From Mixta intestinalis (GTDB taxonomy: Bacteria; Pseudomonadota; Gammaproteobacteria; Enterobacterales; Enterobacteriaceae), in contig NZ_CP028271.1 in the NCBI RefSeq assembly GCF_009914055.1, positions 3,410,001 through 3,474,000 of the forward strand: 64,000 bases of DNA, read 5' to 3'. A model generated the notes under the pieces. The model did not search any database. It was not told the DNA's origin and worked only from the letters and a program-made list of their open reading frames with translations. This document shows positions 1 through 17,382 of the stretch, piece after piece; within the stretch, counting starts at the first letter, position 1; the number at the start of each line of letters is the position of its first letter. Both the position numbers and the translations under genes were made by a program.

Positions 1-489
1 AAGAAAAAACAACCGCTCCTGCTGGCACGACTACGCTTACGGCAGTGCTCTGTTTTAGTGAAGGCAATGTCTCTCTGTCCATATCATAGTTGGCAACCAG
101 GCTGGAATAGTCGGATCGCACAGGTGGAAGGAACGGCAGTAAATAATGCAGCGGCCTGACGGCAGCTAAGAAAAAACTTACTCTGTGATGAAGATCACGT
201 AGGACAGCGGCAATATATTGAAATTATTAGATCGGATTTTATATCAGGCCGCGTTTATATTTCTAATTCAAGCTATACAGCGCAGGTTTACTGTTTCTCT
301 GAATAATCGAAACGCAGGGAATCGTTCCGATTACTATTGTCATCGTATCTTTTTCCTTCTTTTTTTCCCTTTACTGGTGTTAACCTCCTGCGCATTGTTT
401 TCTGAAATTACCCTCAGGGCACAGAAAGGCCGGCACGTCAGGCTTCCCCTGTTGCCATTCGGTAAATATTTGCTGGCAGAAGCATGCTT
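1..489. other. Non-coding region upstream of coaA
   Basis: No convincing gene is visible. The only sizeable open frame on the + strand begins with TTG at 218, has no ribosome binding site and runs into the coaA start, so I do not call it. The stretch holds a CRP-like half-palindrome at 184-199 and becomes AT-rich from about 220. In E. coli this side of coaA leads to the thrU-tyrU-glyT-thrT-tufB cluster; none of those genes is seen here. Confidence 0.6.
184..199 (+). promoter_or_regulatory. Possible CRP binding site
   Basis: TGTGA-N6-TCACG fits the CRP core TGTGA-N6-TCACA at 9 of 10 positions. It lies about 300 bp upstream of coaA. CRP control of coaA is not something I know of, so any function is a guess. 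Confidence 0.35.
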
Positions 490-1440
490 ATGAGTAATAA
501 AGAGTCCTCGTTTACTACCCCGTACCTGACATTCAGCCGCCAACAATGGGCTGCGCTACGTGATTCTGTTCCTATGACATTAACAGAGGACGAAATTGCG
601 CGCCTTAAAGGCATTAATGAAGATCTTTCGCTGGAAGAAGTTGCTGAAATTTATTTACCCCTGTCTCGTCTGCTAAATTTTTATATCAATTCTAATTTAC
701 GACGCCAGGCGGTCCTTGAGCAGTTTCTGGGCACGGATGGGCAAAAGATCCCTTATATCATCAGCATTGCAGGAAGCGTTGCTGTTGGTAAAAGCACAAC
801 GGCGCGCGTGTTACAAGCCCTGCTAAGTCGCTGGCCTGAACATCGCCGGGTTGAATTAATCACTACCGACGGGTTTCTTCATCCCAACGCGATTTTAAAA
901 GAACGCAATCTGATGAAGAAAAAGGGGTTCCCGCAGTCTTATGACATGCACCGGCTGGTCAATTTCGTTGCTGATTTGAAATCAGGGGCTTCTGAAGTGA
1001 CCGCCCCGGTTTATTCGCATCTGATTTACGATGTTATTCCGGACGGTGACAAAGTGGTTCAGCAGCCCGATATCCTTATCCTTGAGGGGTTAAACGTGCT
1101 GCAAAGCGGAATGGATTATCCACACGATCCGCATCATGTTTTTGTCTCAGACTTTGTAGATTTTTCCATTTATGTCGATGCACCGGAAGATCTGCTACAA
1201 GATTGGTATATCAACCGCTTCCTCAAGTTCCGTAAGGGCGCATTTACCGATCCTGATTCCTATTTTCATCATTATGCCCAGCTCTCAGAAGAAGAAGCGA
1301 TTAATACCGCAACGCAACTATGGCGGGAGATTAACTGGCGTAACCTGAAAGAAAATATTCTGCCCACACGTGAGCGTGCCAGCCTGATTTTAAGCAAGAG
1401 CGCCAATCATGCTGTAGAGAAGGTTAAATTACGTAAGTAA
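490..1440 (+). CDS. coaA: Pantothenate kinase (type I)
   Basis: CoaA phosphorylates pantothenate with ATP, the first and rate-limiting step of coenzyme A synthesis, and is feedback-inhibited by CoA. The protein is 316 residues, the E. coli length, and collinear with it throughout. The P-loop GSVAVGKS is at residues 95-102, followed by the conserved TTDGFLHPN segment. An ATG two codons upstream (484) is possible, but the start at 490 aligns with E. coli. It is convergent with birA, with a 7-bp stem-loop between them. This is an ordinary housekeeping gene. Confidence 0.96.
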   Translation: MSNKESSFTTPYLTFSRQQWAALRDSVPMTLTEDEIARLKGINEDLSLEEVAEIYLPLSRLLNFYINSNLRRQAVLEQFLGTDGQKIPYIISIAGSVAVGKSTTARVLQALLSRWPEHRRVELITTDGFLHPNAILKERNLMKKKGFPQSYDMHRLVNFVADLKSGASEVTAPVYSHLIYDVIPDGDKVVQQPDILILEGLNVLQSGMDYPHDPHHVFVSDFVDFSIYVDAPEDLLQDWYINRFLKFRKGAFTDPDSYFHHYAQLSEEEAINTATQLWREINWRNLKENILPTRERASLILSKSANHAVEKVKLRK

Positions 1441-1453
1441 TGACGATACGATG

Positions 1454-1486
1454 GCTTCTGTGCGCCCTGCGTCCAGAAGCTTTCTT
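1454..1486 (+). terminator. Candidate terminator between coaA and birA
   Basis: GCTTCTG at 1454-1460 pairs with CAGAAGC at 1474-1480 around a 13-base loop, followed by TTTCTTC. The stem is short and the T-tract interrupted, so efficiency is doubtful. Confidence 0.4.
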
Positions 1487-1500
1487 CGTCTACTGCTTTG

Positions 1501-2466
1501 TTATGAGCTTTGCGGACGTAGTGAGATTTCACCGCCAACCCAGGATTTAACGACGCCATTCTGTTCCAGTAGTAATCCGCCCTGTTGATCGATGCCTCGC
1601 GCTATCCCCAGAATTTCACGATCGCCCATTAACAACTTTACCGGGCGGTTAATAAAGTTATCTAAGCGCTCCCAGCGCGGTATAAATGGGGTCAGCCCTT
1701 CACGTTCAAACTCTTTCAGACTGCGACGCAGTTGATTAACCAACATGCTAACCAATTCATTACGGTTGATACTGATTCCTGCTTCATGCAGGTTGATCCA
1801 GCCCTGATTAACCACGTCGGTATCGGGAGAGCGCATAGCTAAATTGATCCCAGCACCAAACACGATTTGCGCAGCATCACCTGTTTTTCCTGTCATCTCT
1901 ACCAGGATACCTGCCAGTTTACGATCTTTCAGATAGAGATCGTTGGGCCATTTCACTTTAACCTCTTCAGCACCGAGCTGCTGTAATACTTCAGCGATAA
2001 CGATACCAATGACCAAGCTTAATCCCATTGCGGCAGCTGGGCCCTGTTCAAGACGCCAATACATGGAGAGATAAAGGTTAGCGCCAAAGGGCGAGAACCA
2101 TTGGCGACCACGCCGCCCACGCCCCGCCTGTTGATACTCAGCGACGCAGGCATCACCCGTTTTAAGTGAATTCATCCTCTCCAGAAGATACTGGTTGGTT
2201 GAATCAATAACAGGAATAATGGATACGCCCGGCTGTTCTAAATGCGGATTGATTTTCTCTTCGTCCAGTAGCTCAATTGGTGCGGACAAACAGTAGCCTT
2301 TACCGGTAACGGTAAAGACATCCAGCCCCCATTCTTTTAATGTCTGAACATGCTTATTAATGGCGGCGCGGCTCATGCCAAGCTGCTCGCCAATTTGTTC
2401 GCCAGAGTGAAATTCGCCATCGGCCAGGATTGCGACCAGCTTTAACGGTACGCTGTTATCTTTCAT
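1501..2466 (-). CDS. birA: Biotin--protein ligase and biotin operon repressor
   Basis: BirA makes biotinyl-5'-AMP, transfers biotin to the AccB carrier protein and, when dimeric, represses the bio operon. The 321-residue protein has an N-terminal winged helix (about residues 20-60, [20 protein letters not shown]) giving DNA binding. The biotin/ATP loop GRGRRG is at residues 115-120, and a KWPNDLY motif carries the catalytic lysine. The start overlaps the end of murB by 4 bp, the usual murB-birA operon. A bifunctional (group II) BirA implies a BirA-regulated bio operon elsewhere; the probable biotin transporter yigM is also in this window. Confidence 0.96.
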   Translation of the reverse strand: MKDNSVPLKLVAILADGEFHSGEQIGEQLGMSRAAINKHVQTLKEWGLDVFTVTGKGYCLSAPIELLDEEKINPHLEQPGVSIIPVIDSTNQYLLERMNSLKTGDACVAEYQQAGRGRRGRQWFSPFGANLYLSMYWRLEQGPAAAMGLSLVIGIVIAEVLQQLGAEEVKVKWPNDLYLKDRKLAGILVEMTGKTGDAAQIVFGAGINLAMRSPDTDVVNQGWINLHEAGISINRNELVSMLVNQLRRSLKEFEREGLTPFIPRWERLDNFINRPVKLLMGDREILGIARGIDQQGGLLLEQNGVVKSWVGGEISLRPQSS

Positions 2467-3500
2467 GAAATCACCTCAACGGCATCTTCTTCACCGTTAG
2501 CACCGATAAACCTGACTTCAGGTTCCAGCCAGACATTAAACTTCTCGCCTACACATTGTCTGACGTGATGAGCTAACGCAACGATATCTTCAGCGCGGGC
2601 ATTATTGCTGTTGATTAATACCAGCGCCTGTTGTTGATGCACTGATGCTCCGCCAATACGGTATCCCTTTAGTTGACATTGATCGATTAACCATCCGGCA
2701 GCCAGTTTAACTTCCCCATTATACTGGGGATAATGCGGTGCCTGAGGAAAAGCAGCCAGCAGAGCTGTAGCCTGTTCAGCATTTACTACGGGATTCTTAA
2801 AAAAGCTGCCTGCATTGCCGGTTATCATCGGATCGGGCAGCTTGCTGCGGCGCATATGGCAAACTGCACCAAAAATCTGCTGTGGCGTAACGGTAGCCGC
2901 ATCCAGCCGGGTAAGGTCGCCATAGCTCATAACCGGTTTCCATTCTTTCGGCAAAATAAAGCCAACGGCAACGATCGCATGCCCGTGCTGTAACTGATGC
3001 TTAAAGATGCTGTCGCGATAGCCAAACTGGCACTGCGCTGCCGTAAGGCGCATTAAGTTGCCGCTGTCCAGTTCAAGTACTTCAACCCACTCACAAACGT
3101 CTTTCAGTTCAACACCATAAGCACCAATATTTTGGATCGGCGCCGATCCTACACAGCCAGGGATCAACGCCAGGTTTTCTAAACCGGCAATATCCTGTTG
3201 TAGCGTGCGGATAACCAGGCCATGCCAGTTTTCTCCAGCCCCAACCTCCAGATGCCAGTGGCTTTCGCTTTCTGTAACAATAATGCCTCTGATACGGTTG
3301 AGTACCACTATCCCACTGAATTTTTGCAGAAACAGGACATTACTGCCTTCGCCAAGCAGCAGGAAAGGTAAGTTATGTTGCTGGCATTCGCGCCAGGCGG
3401 CAAGAATATCTGCCGGACTTTCCGCAATCACAACCTTATGTGCAGTAGTCTCAATCGCGAAGGTATGAAGAGATTTTAGTGAGAATTCAGGGCTGGACAT
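2463..3500 (-). CDS. murB: UDP-N-acetylenolpyruvoylglucosamine reductase
   Basis: MurB is the FAD enzyme that reduces UDP-GlcNAc-enolpyruvate with NADPH to UDP-MurNAc, an early cytoplasmic step of peptidoglycan synthesis. The 345-residue protein is a type I MurB. It has the FAD-binding motif LGEGSNVL near residue 50, the [17 protein letters not shown] segment, and [10 protein letters not shown] with the catalytic serine. It lies upstream of birA with a 4-bp overlap and starts about 120 bp from the end of the rRNA operon. That placement next to rrf-rrl-gltT matches the downstream flank of E. coli rrnB. Confidence 0.96.
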   Translation of the reverse strand: MSSPEFSLKSLHTFAIETTAHKVVIAESPADILAAWRECQQHNLPFLLLGEGSNVLFLQKFSGIVVLNRIRGIIVTESESHWHLEVGAGENWHGLVIRTLQQDIAGLENLALIPGCVGSAPIQNIGAYGVELKDVCEWVEVLELDSGNLMRLTAAQCQFGYRDSIFKHQLQHGHAIVAVGFILPKEWKPVMSYGDLTRLDAATVTPQQIFGAVCHMRRSKLPDPMITGNAGSFFKNPVVNAEQATALLAAFPQAPHYPQYNGEVKLAAGWLIDQCQLKGYRIGGASVHQQQALVLINSNNARAEDIVALAHHVRQCVGEKFNVWLEPEVRFIGANGEEDAVEVIS

Positions 3501-3609
3501 GAAACGACCTTTTCCGGTTAGTTGCGTTCATTTTACCCGATTGGCATAACAGGAGGAAAATTTTCCCGGCAGGAAAAAGGAAAGGAAAACCTGGATATTG
3601 CAGAGACGA

Positions 3610-3634
3610 AAAAGCCCCGGCTTTCGCCGGGGCT
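3610..3634 (-). terminator. rRNA operon terminator
   Basis: On the minus strand GCCCCGGC-gaaa-GCCGGGGC (3614-3633) is followed by a run of Ts. This strong intrinsic terminator sits just past the 5S gene. Confidence 0.92.
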
Positions 3635-3648
3635 CCGTCGTTTGTTTG

Positions 3649-3768
3649 ATGCCTGGCAGTTCCCTACTCTCGCATGGGGAAGCCCCACACTACCATCGGC
3701 GCTGCGGCGTTTCACTTCTGAGTTCGGCATGGGGTCAGGTGGGACCACCGCGCTCTCGCCGCCAGGCA
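3649..3768 (-). rRNA. rrf: 5S ribosomal RNA
   Basis: A 120-nt gene, recognisable by its terminal helix TGCCTGGC...GCCAGGCA and the conserved core with CCCCATGCCGAACTCAGAAG. It is the last gene of the operon, just before the terminator, and only one 5S copy is present. Confidence 0.98.
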
Positions 3769-3880
3769 AATTCTTGTCGCCGGAACGCGCTTTTACCCGC
3801 TCCCGCTTGATGCTTTAATCCGGTGAACAAACTGAAAATTCTCGCGTCTCTCTCTTTCCCCAAAACGCTTCCGGCGTTGT

Positions 3881-6783
<2,903 letters not shown>

Positions 6784-6892
6784 TCACAACCCGCAAGCGT
6801 CTCGTGAGACACTTACCGGCGCGAGAAATTGAGAGACTCTGAACGGCTTCTGTAAAAAAGCCGCTCTTTCAAATTTTCAGCTTGTTCCGGAT

Positions 6893-6904
6893 TGTTAAAG
6901 AGCA
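6893..6904 (-). promoter_or_regulatory. boxA antitermination element in the 16S-23S spacer
   Basis: TGCTCTTTAACA on the minus strand between tRNA-Glu and 23S is the enterobacterial rrn boxA bound by NusB/NusE. It is identical to the copy in the leader at 8798-8809. Confidence 0.88.
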
Positions 6905-6977
6905 ATATCTTAAAGCCGACTCGCTAAAGTCAGTTTTAAGATATGGGGCAGGTAACTTTCACTTACGTACCAGCAAG

Positions 6978-7053
6978 TGGCGTCCCCTAGGGGATTCGAA
7001 CCCCTGTTACCGCCGTGAAAGGGCGGTGTCCTGGGCCTCTAGACGAAGGGGAC
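6978..7053 (-). tRNA. gltT: tRNA-Glu (UUC)
   Basis: A 76-nt cloverleaf beginning GTCCCCTTCGTC with anticodon TTC in the loop CTTTCAC and an encoded CCA end. A single tRNA-Glu in the 16S-23S spacer is the E. coli rrnB/C/E/G type, not the tRNA-Ile/tRNA-Ala type of rrnA/D/H. The exact gltT/U/V/W label cannot be decided from sequence; gltT is used because of the murB neighbour. Confidence 0.96.
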
Positions 7054-7136
7054 ACTGAGTCTGCTTCGCAAGACGCCTTGCTCATGCTTTCTATCAGACA
7101 ATCTGTGTGAGCACTTCACCGAATGGTATCCGCTGG

Positions 7137-8679
<1,543 letters not shown>

Positions 8680-8797
8680 AAGTCTGATGCTCAGAGAAAA
8701 ACGTCGTAATGAATTACGTGTTCACTCAGAGACTTTGATACTGCAATTAGTTTGCGATATCCGTTCCGTGAGTGCCCACACAGATTGTCTGATAAAT

Positions 8798-8809
8798 TGT
8801 TAAAGAGCA
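8798..8809 (-). promoter_or_regulatory. boxA antitermination element in the rrn leader
   Basis: TGCTCTTTAACA on the minus strand between the P2 promoter and 16S, matching the E. coli rrn leader boxA. Confidence 0.88.
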
Positions 8810-8846
8810 GTGCAACAGGGCGCTTCGCCGTGCTGCGAGGTGGCGT

Positions 8847-8874
8847 ATATTACGCTTTCCTCTTTCAGAGTCAA
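8847..8874 (-). promoter_or_regulatory. rRNA operon promoter P2
   Basis: TTGACT (8869-8874), a 16-bp spacer and TAATAT (8847-8852), followed by the GC-rich discriminator ACGCCACC. A 16-bp spacer and GC-rich discriminator are typical of rrn promoters under ppGpp/DksA control. Confidence 0.88.
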
Positions 8875-8969
8875 CCCCTTTTTCGGGAAGTTTTTCTCCG
8901 GCGATTCAGAACCGCTGAACCGCTCAACACCGCGTGGCGTAAGCCGCTGTGCCGTGTCGATGGAGGCGC

Positions 8970-8997
8970 ATTATAGGGAGTAATTCGGGCCTGACAA
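8970..8997 (-). promoter_or_regulatory. rRNA operon promoter P1
   Basis: TTGTCA (8992-8997), a 16-bp spacer and TATAAT (8970-8975), followed by GCGCCTCC. It lies 118-123 bp upstream of P2, as in E. coli. The AT-rich stretch up to hemG at 9053 is where UP and Fis sites would sit; I did not resolve individual Fis sites. Confidence 0.88.
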
Positions 8998-9052
8998 GCG
9001 TTTATTGCAAAAATATGACCGTTAGGTTCATTTTTCGGCAAAGCGTCTTTTT

Positions 9053-9589
9053 TTAGCGCGATTTGCCGCTCATTTGCACAAATTCTTCGGCAAATCTCTC
9101 TACCTGCTGCCAGTCAGTGTATCCCACCTCTTTGCTGGTATCGGTTTCGCCGCCAGTCAGACGCATAATAAGCTGGATCATCACACGATCTGACCAGCGA
9201 TAGCGCGGGTAACGTAGCGCACCAGCAAATACGGCACAGCTGTCAGGCTGCCAGGGCGAGTGCAACAGAAACTTCCGCGTATAGCCGTTCGTTTGCGGCG
9301 TACGCTTTTCCGGTTTACGCGCGGTCAGGTTTACGGAAAAGAAACCGCTGACACGCTGTTGCAGCTGAGCAACATTATTTTTCACAAAACGCCCTAGTGC
9401 CGAATGAAAATGCCCGTAACGAATCGATGCACCAATCAGCACACGATCGTACTGCTCCCAGTCAAGATGCTGTACATGCAGGATATTCATCACGTCGCAT
9501 TCCTGATGCGGTTTAATGGTATTAGCTATATAAGAAGCGATTTCGCGAGTTTGCCCATCACGGCTGGAATACAGAATCAACGCCTTCAT
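9053..9589 (-). CDS. hemG: Protoporphyrinogen oxidase (menaquinone-dependent, flavodoxin type)
   Basis: HemG oxidises protoporphyrinogen IX to protoporphyrin IX using FMN and passes electrons to quinone. The 178-residue protein begins [19 protein letters not shown], a flavodoxin phosphate-binding loop. It keeps the GASIRYGH and [12 protein letters not shown] segments of the E. coli enzyme. ATG 9589 is preceded by AGGAGAGG; a longer frame starting seven codons upstream lacks support from the family. It lies close behind trkH (13 bp). Its 3' neighbour is the rRNA operon, as at E. coli rrnA. Confidence 0.95.
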   Translation of the reverse strand: MKALILYSSRDGQTREIASYIANTIKPHQECDVMNILHVQHLDWEQYDRVLIGASIRYGHFHSALGRFVKNNVAQLQQRVSGFFSVNLTARKPEKRTPQTNGYTRKFLLHSPWQPDSCAVFAGALRYPRYRWSDRVMIQLIMRLTGGETDTSKEVGYTDWQQVERFAEEFVQMSGKSR

Positions 9590-9602
9590 TATCCTCTCCT
9601 TT

Positions 9603-11054
9603 TTACTCACGCCAGAAGGTTGGAGTAAACAGCACCAGCAGCGTGAACACTTCCAAACGACCGAACAGCATGGTCGAAATCAGAATCCATTTTGCAACGT
9701 CATTCATTGAAGTGAAATTATCAGCCACCACGCCCAGACCAGGGCCGAGGTTATTTAGCGTTGCGGCTACCGCAGCAAAGGCGGAAAAGTCATCAACACC
9801 AGTGGCGATAATCGCCAGCATACTTAACAGGAACACCAGCGCATAGGCGGAAAAGAAGCCCCATACCGCCTCCAGAATACGCTCAGGCAAGGCGCGATGC
9901 CCCAGCTTGATGGTATAAACCGCATTCGGATGCACCAAACGCTTCAGTTCGCGCGATCCCTGTTTGAACAGCAGCAGAATGCGGATCACTTTCAGGCCAC
10001 CGCCGGTTGAACCGGCACAGCCACCGATAAATGCGGAACAGAGTAACAGCACCGGCAGGAACAGCGGCCAGCGCGCAATACTGTCGGTAGTGAATCCTGC
10101 CGTTGTCGCCATTGATACGACCTGGAAAAAAGCCTGATTCAGCGTCTGCAAGCTACTGGCATAGACATTATGGAACCACAGCACCAGGGTACAGATAACC
10201 ACCAGCGTCAACTGTACACCAATAAACATACGAAACTCAGGGTCGCGCCAGTAAACGCGCAAATTACGCCCGCTTAATAAAGAGAAATGCAGACCGTAAT
10301 TACAGCCGGAAATCAGCAAAAATACGGCAATAATGGTGTTAATCGTTGGGCTGTTAAAGTAGCCGATGCTGGCATCATGCGTTGAAAAGCCGCCGATAGC
10401 GATAGTAGAAAAACTATGCCCAATCGCATCAAATAGCGGCATACCCGCCATCCAGAGCGATACGGCACAGGCCACGGTTAATAACACATAGATAAGCCAC
10501 AGCGTTTTAGCTGTCTCAGCAATGCGGGGGCGCATTTTGTTATCCTTCAGCGGGCCTGGCATTTCTGCCCGATAAAGCTGCATGCCCCCTACCCCCAGTA
10601 TCGGCAGGATCGCTACCGCCAGTACGATGATACCCATACCGCCCAGCCACTGTAGCATCTGTCGATAAAACAGAATCGCTTTCGGCAGCGAATCTAACCC
10701 CACCAGCGTCGTCGCACCGGTAGTCGTTAAGCCGGAAAAAGATTCGAAAAACGCATCGGTGATGGACAGGTTGGGATGCTCAGCAAAAATAAACGGCATC
10801 GCCCCCACGCTACCCAGCACCGTCCAGAACAGCACTACGATGAGAAAGCCTTCACGCGGCTTAAGATCATTCTTTTGTTTACGGTTGGGCCACCAGAGCA
10901 TAGCACCGATAAGCAGCGCCATGATAAATGTCTGGCTGAATGCGCGCCCCGCGCCATCGCGGTAAATCAACGCCACCAGGCCGGGCACGATCATTGTTCC
11001 GGAGAACAGAATGACCAGTAACCCAACGATTCGGGTAATGGCACGAAAATGCAT
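9603..11054 (-). CDS. trkH: Trk potassium uptake channel protein
   Basis: TrkH is the membrane channel subunit of the Trk K+ uptake system, gated by TrkA and the SapD/TrkE ATPase. The 483-residue length matches E. coli. The four MPM repeats are seen as P-loops, including [10 protein letters not shown] near residue 110 and later [19 protein letters not shown] and NNLGPGL. It is strongly hydrophobic throughout. The cluster yigZ-trkH-hemG keeps the E. coli order. Confidence 0.96.
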   Translation of the reverse strand: MHFRAITRIVGLLVILFSGTMIVPGLVALIYRDGAGRAFSQTFIMALLIGAMLWWPNRKQKNDLKPREGFLIVVLFWTVLGSVGAMPFIFAEHPNLSITDAFFESFSGLTTTGATTLVGLDSLPKAILFYRQMLQWLGGMGIIVLAVAILPILGVGGMQLYRAEMPGPLKDNKMRPRIAETAKTLWLIYVLLTVACAVSLWMAGMPLFDAIGHSFSTIAIGGFSTHDASIGYFNSPTINTIIAVFLLISGCNYGLHFSLLSGRNLRVYWRDPEFRMFIGVQLTLVVICTLVLWFHNVYASSLQTLNQAFFQVVSMATTAGFTTDSIARWPLFLPVLLLCSAFIGGCAGSTGGGLKVIRILLLFKQGSRELKRLVHPNAVYTIKLGHRALPERILEAVWGFFSAYALVFLLSMLAIIATGVDDFSAFAAVAATLNNLGPGLGVVADNFTSMNDVAKWILISTMLFGRLEVFTLLVLFTPTFWRE

Positions 11055-11078
11055 TCTGCCGTTTCCTTAAGATAAAAA

Positions 11079-11699
11079 TTAGGGGTCTACCGGTTCGAGC
11101 ACCAGCGCTCCCCGGCTAACGTCCGTCAAATTACGCGTAAACCCGGCAACCTGCGCATGGGGCAACGCTAACGTGAGCGAGACGACATCCAAAAAATCCG
11201 TCTTAAGCAGTTCTCCTTCAAAACGCTGCACCAGCCGTTCGATATCGCCCAGCTGCGCGTAATCGCAGCGTAGCTGAAAACGGCGCATGGGTATTTTCTG
11301 TTTCCGCACCAGCTGCTTTAACGCCAGCTGTACACCGCCGCCATAGGCTTTTACCAGCCCGCCGGTACCCAGCATAATACCGCCGTAGTAGCGCACCACG
11401 ACTGCGGTAATTTCACCTACCCGGCTTCCCATCAGCTGCGCCAGCATCGGCTTGCCCGCCGTCCCGGAAGGCTCACCGTCATCCGAAAAGCCGAGCTGCT
11501 GCGAGTCATCGGGATGACCCGCCACATACGCCCAGCAGTGATGGCGGGCTGTCGGATGCTCCGCTTTTATCTGCTGGACAAACGCCCGTGCGGCATCAGC
11601 GCCCTCGGTATGCGCCAGCAGGGTAATAAAGCGGCTCTTTTTTATCGTCTCTTCGCTGATAGTGAGTGGCTCAGCGGGAATATCATAAACGTCCATCAT
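11079..11699 (-). CDS. yigZ: IMPACT family protein YigZ
   Basis: A 206-residue member of the IMPACT/UPF0029 family, function not firmly known; E. coli YigZ has an N-terminal IMPACT domain and a C-terminal ferredoxin-like domain. The signature [19 protein letters not shown] near residues 70-90 and [21 protein letters not shown] are present. Two adjacent ATGs (11699 and 11696) could serve as start; the second matches E. coli better. The start overlaps the pepQ stop, implying translational coupling. Confidence 0.92.
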   Translation of the reverse strand: MMDVYDIPAEPLTISEETIKKSRFITLLAHTEGADAARAFVQQIKAEHPTARHHCWAYVAGHPDDSQQLGFSDDGEPSGTAGKPMLAQLMGSRVGEITAVVVRYYGGIMLGTGGLVKAYGGGVQLALKQLVRKQKIPMRRFQLRCDYAQLGDIERLVQRFEGELLKTDFLDVVSLTLALPHAQVAGFTRNLTDVSRGALVLEPVDP

Positions 11700-13027
11700 G
11701 CCAGATGCAGATTACGCGTCATGTTCTCGATACGGTCCGCATATATCACTACGTTATCTTCAATGCGAACGCCACCGTACGGCTGTAAGGCATCAATTGC
11801 CTGCCAGTTGAAGTGCTGGCTGTATTTGCCATCGCGCCACGGGGCCAGCAGCGACTCGATGATATAGAAGCCAGGCTCAATGGTCAGCACCATGCGCGGC
11901 TCAAGCACACGGGTGCAGCGCAGGAACGGATACTGTTGCGGCGCAGCCAGATGCGTGCCTTTATCATCCTGCATAAAGCCAGCGACATCATGTACCTGTA
12001 AACCCAGCGGATGCCCCAGGCCATGTGGCATGAAAGGCCCGGTCAGGTTTTCCGCCACCATCGCCTCCGCGCTGATGCCGCGTACCAGATCGAACTTCAG
12101 CAGCAGTTCGGCAATACGCTGATGCATTTGCAGATGGTAGTCGGTATAGCGCACGCCTGCTTTTAACGTACCGATTAAGGCTAATTCATGATGATTCATC
12201 TCCTGCACGATCTGGGCAAACAGCGAATTATTTTGTGCAGCGTAAGTACGCGTCAGATCGGCAGCGTAGCCGTTATATTCGGCACCGGCATCAATCAGGA
12301 AACTGCGGCGCTGCGGCGGTGCCTGATGATCAAGTTTGGTGTAGTGCAGCACTGCCGCGTGCTCGTTAAGGGCGATGATATTGCCGTAAGGCACATCGGT
12401 ATCACGATGGCCGGTCGCGGTCAGATAGGCCAGATTGATATCGAATTCGCTCATGCCTGAGAGAAATGCTTCCTGCGCCGCCCGATGTCCTGCTACCGCC
12501 AGTTTCTGCGCTTCACGCATGCAGGCCAACTCATAATCCGTTTTATGGGAGCGGTGGTAGTGCAGGAAATCAATCGCGCCCTGTGGATTAATATGTTCAG
12601 CGCTGATACCCAGCTGCATTGCACGCTGTGGTACCGGGCCGATATAGGCGACGTTTTGGCGCTGTGCAGGCAGCAGGTTGCCAATCTCATCCGCCTTTTT
12701 CAGCGCGATGAGCTCTATTTCATCCGTCCAGAAGCTGTGCGGCAGCGGCTCAACGCTGTGCCAGTAATCTACCGGCGACCAGAACCAGAGTTTCGGCTTA
12801 TTAACACCATCCACCCACAACCAGCAGTTAGGCACCTGTGTTACCGGCACCCAGGCTTTAAACTGCGGGTTAACTTTGAAAGGGTAATCGTGGTCATCAA
12901 GAAACACCGTCAGCAGCTCGCCGGAATGGATCAGCATAGCGTCCAGCTGAAAACGCGCCAGAACCTGTTGCGCGCGCTGTTGTAACGTTGCGATGTGATC
13001 TTTGTACAAGGTAGCCAGCTTATCCAT
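11696..13027 (-). CDS. pepQ: Xaa-Pro dipeptidase (proline dipeptidase)
   Basis: PepQ cleaves Xaa-Pro dipeptides in the cytoplasm using two Mn2+ ions. From ATG 13027 (GGAG 9 bp upstream) the product is 443 residues, the E. coli length. The pita-bread metal ligands are all visible: [13 protein letters not shown] (two Asp), [13 protein letters not shown] (His), TIEPGFY (Glu) and GVRIEDN (Glu). The frame is open a further 48 codons upstream, but that part overlaps the fadB control region and is not protein. It is divergent from fadB. Confidence 0.95.
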   Translation of the reverse strand: MDKLATLYKDHIATLQQRAQQVLARFQLDAMLIHSGELLTVFLDDHDYPFKVNPQFKAWVPVTQVPNCWLWVDGVNKPKLWFWSPVDYWHSVEPLPHSFWTDEIELIALKKADEIGNLLPAQRQNVAYIGPVPQRAMQLGISAEHINPQGAIDFLHYHRSHKTDYELACMREAQKLAVAGHRAAQEAFLSGMSEFDINLAYLTATGHRDTDVPYGNIIALNEHAAVLHYTKLDHQAPPQRRSFLIDAGAEYNGYAADLTRTYAAQNNSLFAQIVQEMNHHELALIGTLKAGVRYTDYHLQMHQRIAELLLKFDLVRGISAEAMVAENLTGPFMPHGLGHPLGLQVHDVAGFMQDDKGTHLAAPQQYPFLRCTRVLEPRMVLTIEPGFYIIESLLAPWRDGKYSQHFNWQAIDALQPYGGVRIEDNVVIYADRIENMTRNLHLA

Positions 13028-13169
13028 TGTCGTACTCCGTATCAGCAAAATTGCCCGCATCTTACCACAGCGAGGGAGAGGATGCCGTGTCGCCGCTTCC
13101 TGTGATCTTGTTTGCAAATGATCAAACTTCCGTTTGCAAATAATTAACATAAATCCCACACTCTCGATC

Positions 13170-13186
13170 ATCTGGTACGACCAGAT
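13170..13186 (+). promoter_or_regulatory. FadR operator of fadBA
   Basis: ATCTGGTACGACCAGAT is a perfect 7-bp inverted repeat around ACG. It matches the FadR site of the E. coli fadBA promoter as I remember it. FadR repression is relieved by long-chain acyl-CoA. Confidence 0.9.
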
Positions 13187-13214
13187 CCCTTTATCGCGGT
13201 TTCAGGAGACGGAC

Positions 13215-16576
<3,362 letters not shown>

Positions 16577-16597
16577 TACGACATGCTTGTGGTTTTT

Positions 16598-16622
16598 CCC
16601 GCCTGTCAGGGGCGGGTTTTTT
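16598..16622 (+). terminator. Terminator after fadA
   Basis: CCCGCC (16598-16603) pairs with GGCGGG (16611-16616) and is followed by six Ts. Upstream As (GGTTTTT is on the other side) make reverse function less likely. Confidence 0.8.
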
Positions 16623-16642
16623 ATGCGTGAAGCCCGCCCGGA

Positions 16643-17344
16643 TCAGATAAAAGCAAAGGCATCGCCATACATATGCGCTTCCTGCGCGCCGCGTTCAGCG
16701 CAGAAACGTTCTCTGGCGATCTTGGCCATCTCAAAGCGTCCGGCGATATAGATATCATATTCAGCCAGCGAGCCGAAATCCTGCATCACCGCCGTTAACA
16801 CGGTTCCGTTTCTGCCCTGCCAACCTGCTTCCGGTTGTTCAACAACCGGCACCACCTTCAGCTTCGGATGACGTACCGCCAGCGCGTTCAGCTCTGCCAG
16901 GTCGTAGAGATGATGCACTTCGCGCCCGCCCCAATAGATGGCGATATCGCGATTCGGCTGCTGAGCCAGCGCAGTCAGCAAAATAGAGCGTACGTAGGAA
17001 AAACCGGTGCCGCCCGCAATCAGAATCATCGGGCGCGTACTTTCTTCACGCAGCCAGGCATCGCCGTGTGGAATATCCACCACTACCTCGCGCTGTTGCT
17101 GGATGCGTTCCATCACCGCCATAGCATAGAGGTTAAGCTCAGAGGCGCCGATATGCAGTTCAATAATATCTTTTTCCATCGGCGTAGAGGCCATAGAGAA
17201 CGGGCGTTTATCTCGTTCATCCATCACCACCATCAGGTACTGACCGGCACGGAAGGAGAAATCCGCCGCCGGCACCAGACGTACGCGATAAACCGTGTCG
17301 GCAATCGCCTCTACTGAAGTCACTTTACAGCTTAACGTTGTCAT
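16643..17344 (-). CDS. fre: NAD(P)H-flavin reductase
   Basis: Fre reduces free riboflavin, FMN and FAD with NAD(P)H, supplying reduced flavin to enzymes including UbiX/UbiD cofactor supply and ferric reduction. From ATG 17344 (AGGGA upstream) it has 233 residues, as in E. coli. Flavin-binding RPFSMAS and nucleotide-binding [10 protein letters not shown] motifs are visible, in a ferredoxin-NADP reductase-like fold. It lies 38 bp downstream of ubiD, the standard ubiD-fre pair. Confidence 0.95.
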   Translation of the reverse strand: MTTLSCKVTSVEAIADTVYRVRLVPAADFSFRAGQYLMVVMDERDKRPFSMASTPMEKDIIELHIGASELNLYAMAVMERIQQQREVVVDIPHGDAWLREESTRPMILIAGGTGFSYVRSILLTALAQQPNRDIAIYWGGREVHHLYDLAELNALAVRHPKLKVVPVVEQPEAGWQGRNGTVLTAVMQDFGSLAEYDIYIAGRFEMAKIARERFCAERGAQEAHMYGDAFAFI

Positions 17345-17382
17345 CGTTCCCTCTGTCGGGTCGTCATTCGTAATTTGCTCCA

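Noticed and set aside
218..493. 91-codon open frame upstream of coaA
   Set aside because: Begins with TTG, has no ribosome binding site, overlaps the coaA start and has low-complexity, non-protein-like composition.
12485..12985. 166-codon frame antisense to pepQ
   Set aside because: Complementary to conserved PepQ coding sequence, no ribosome site, His/Arg-rich as expected of an antisense frame.
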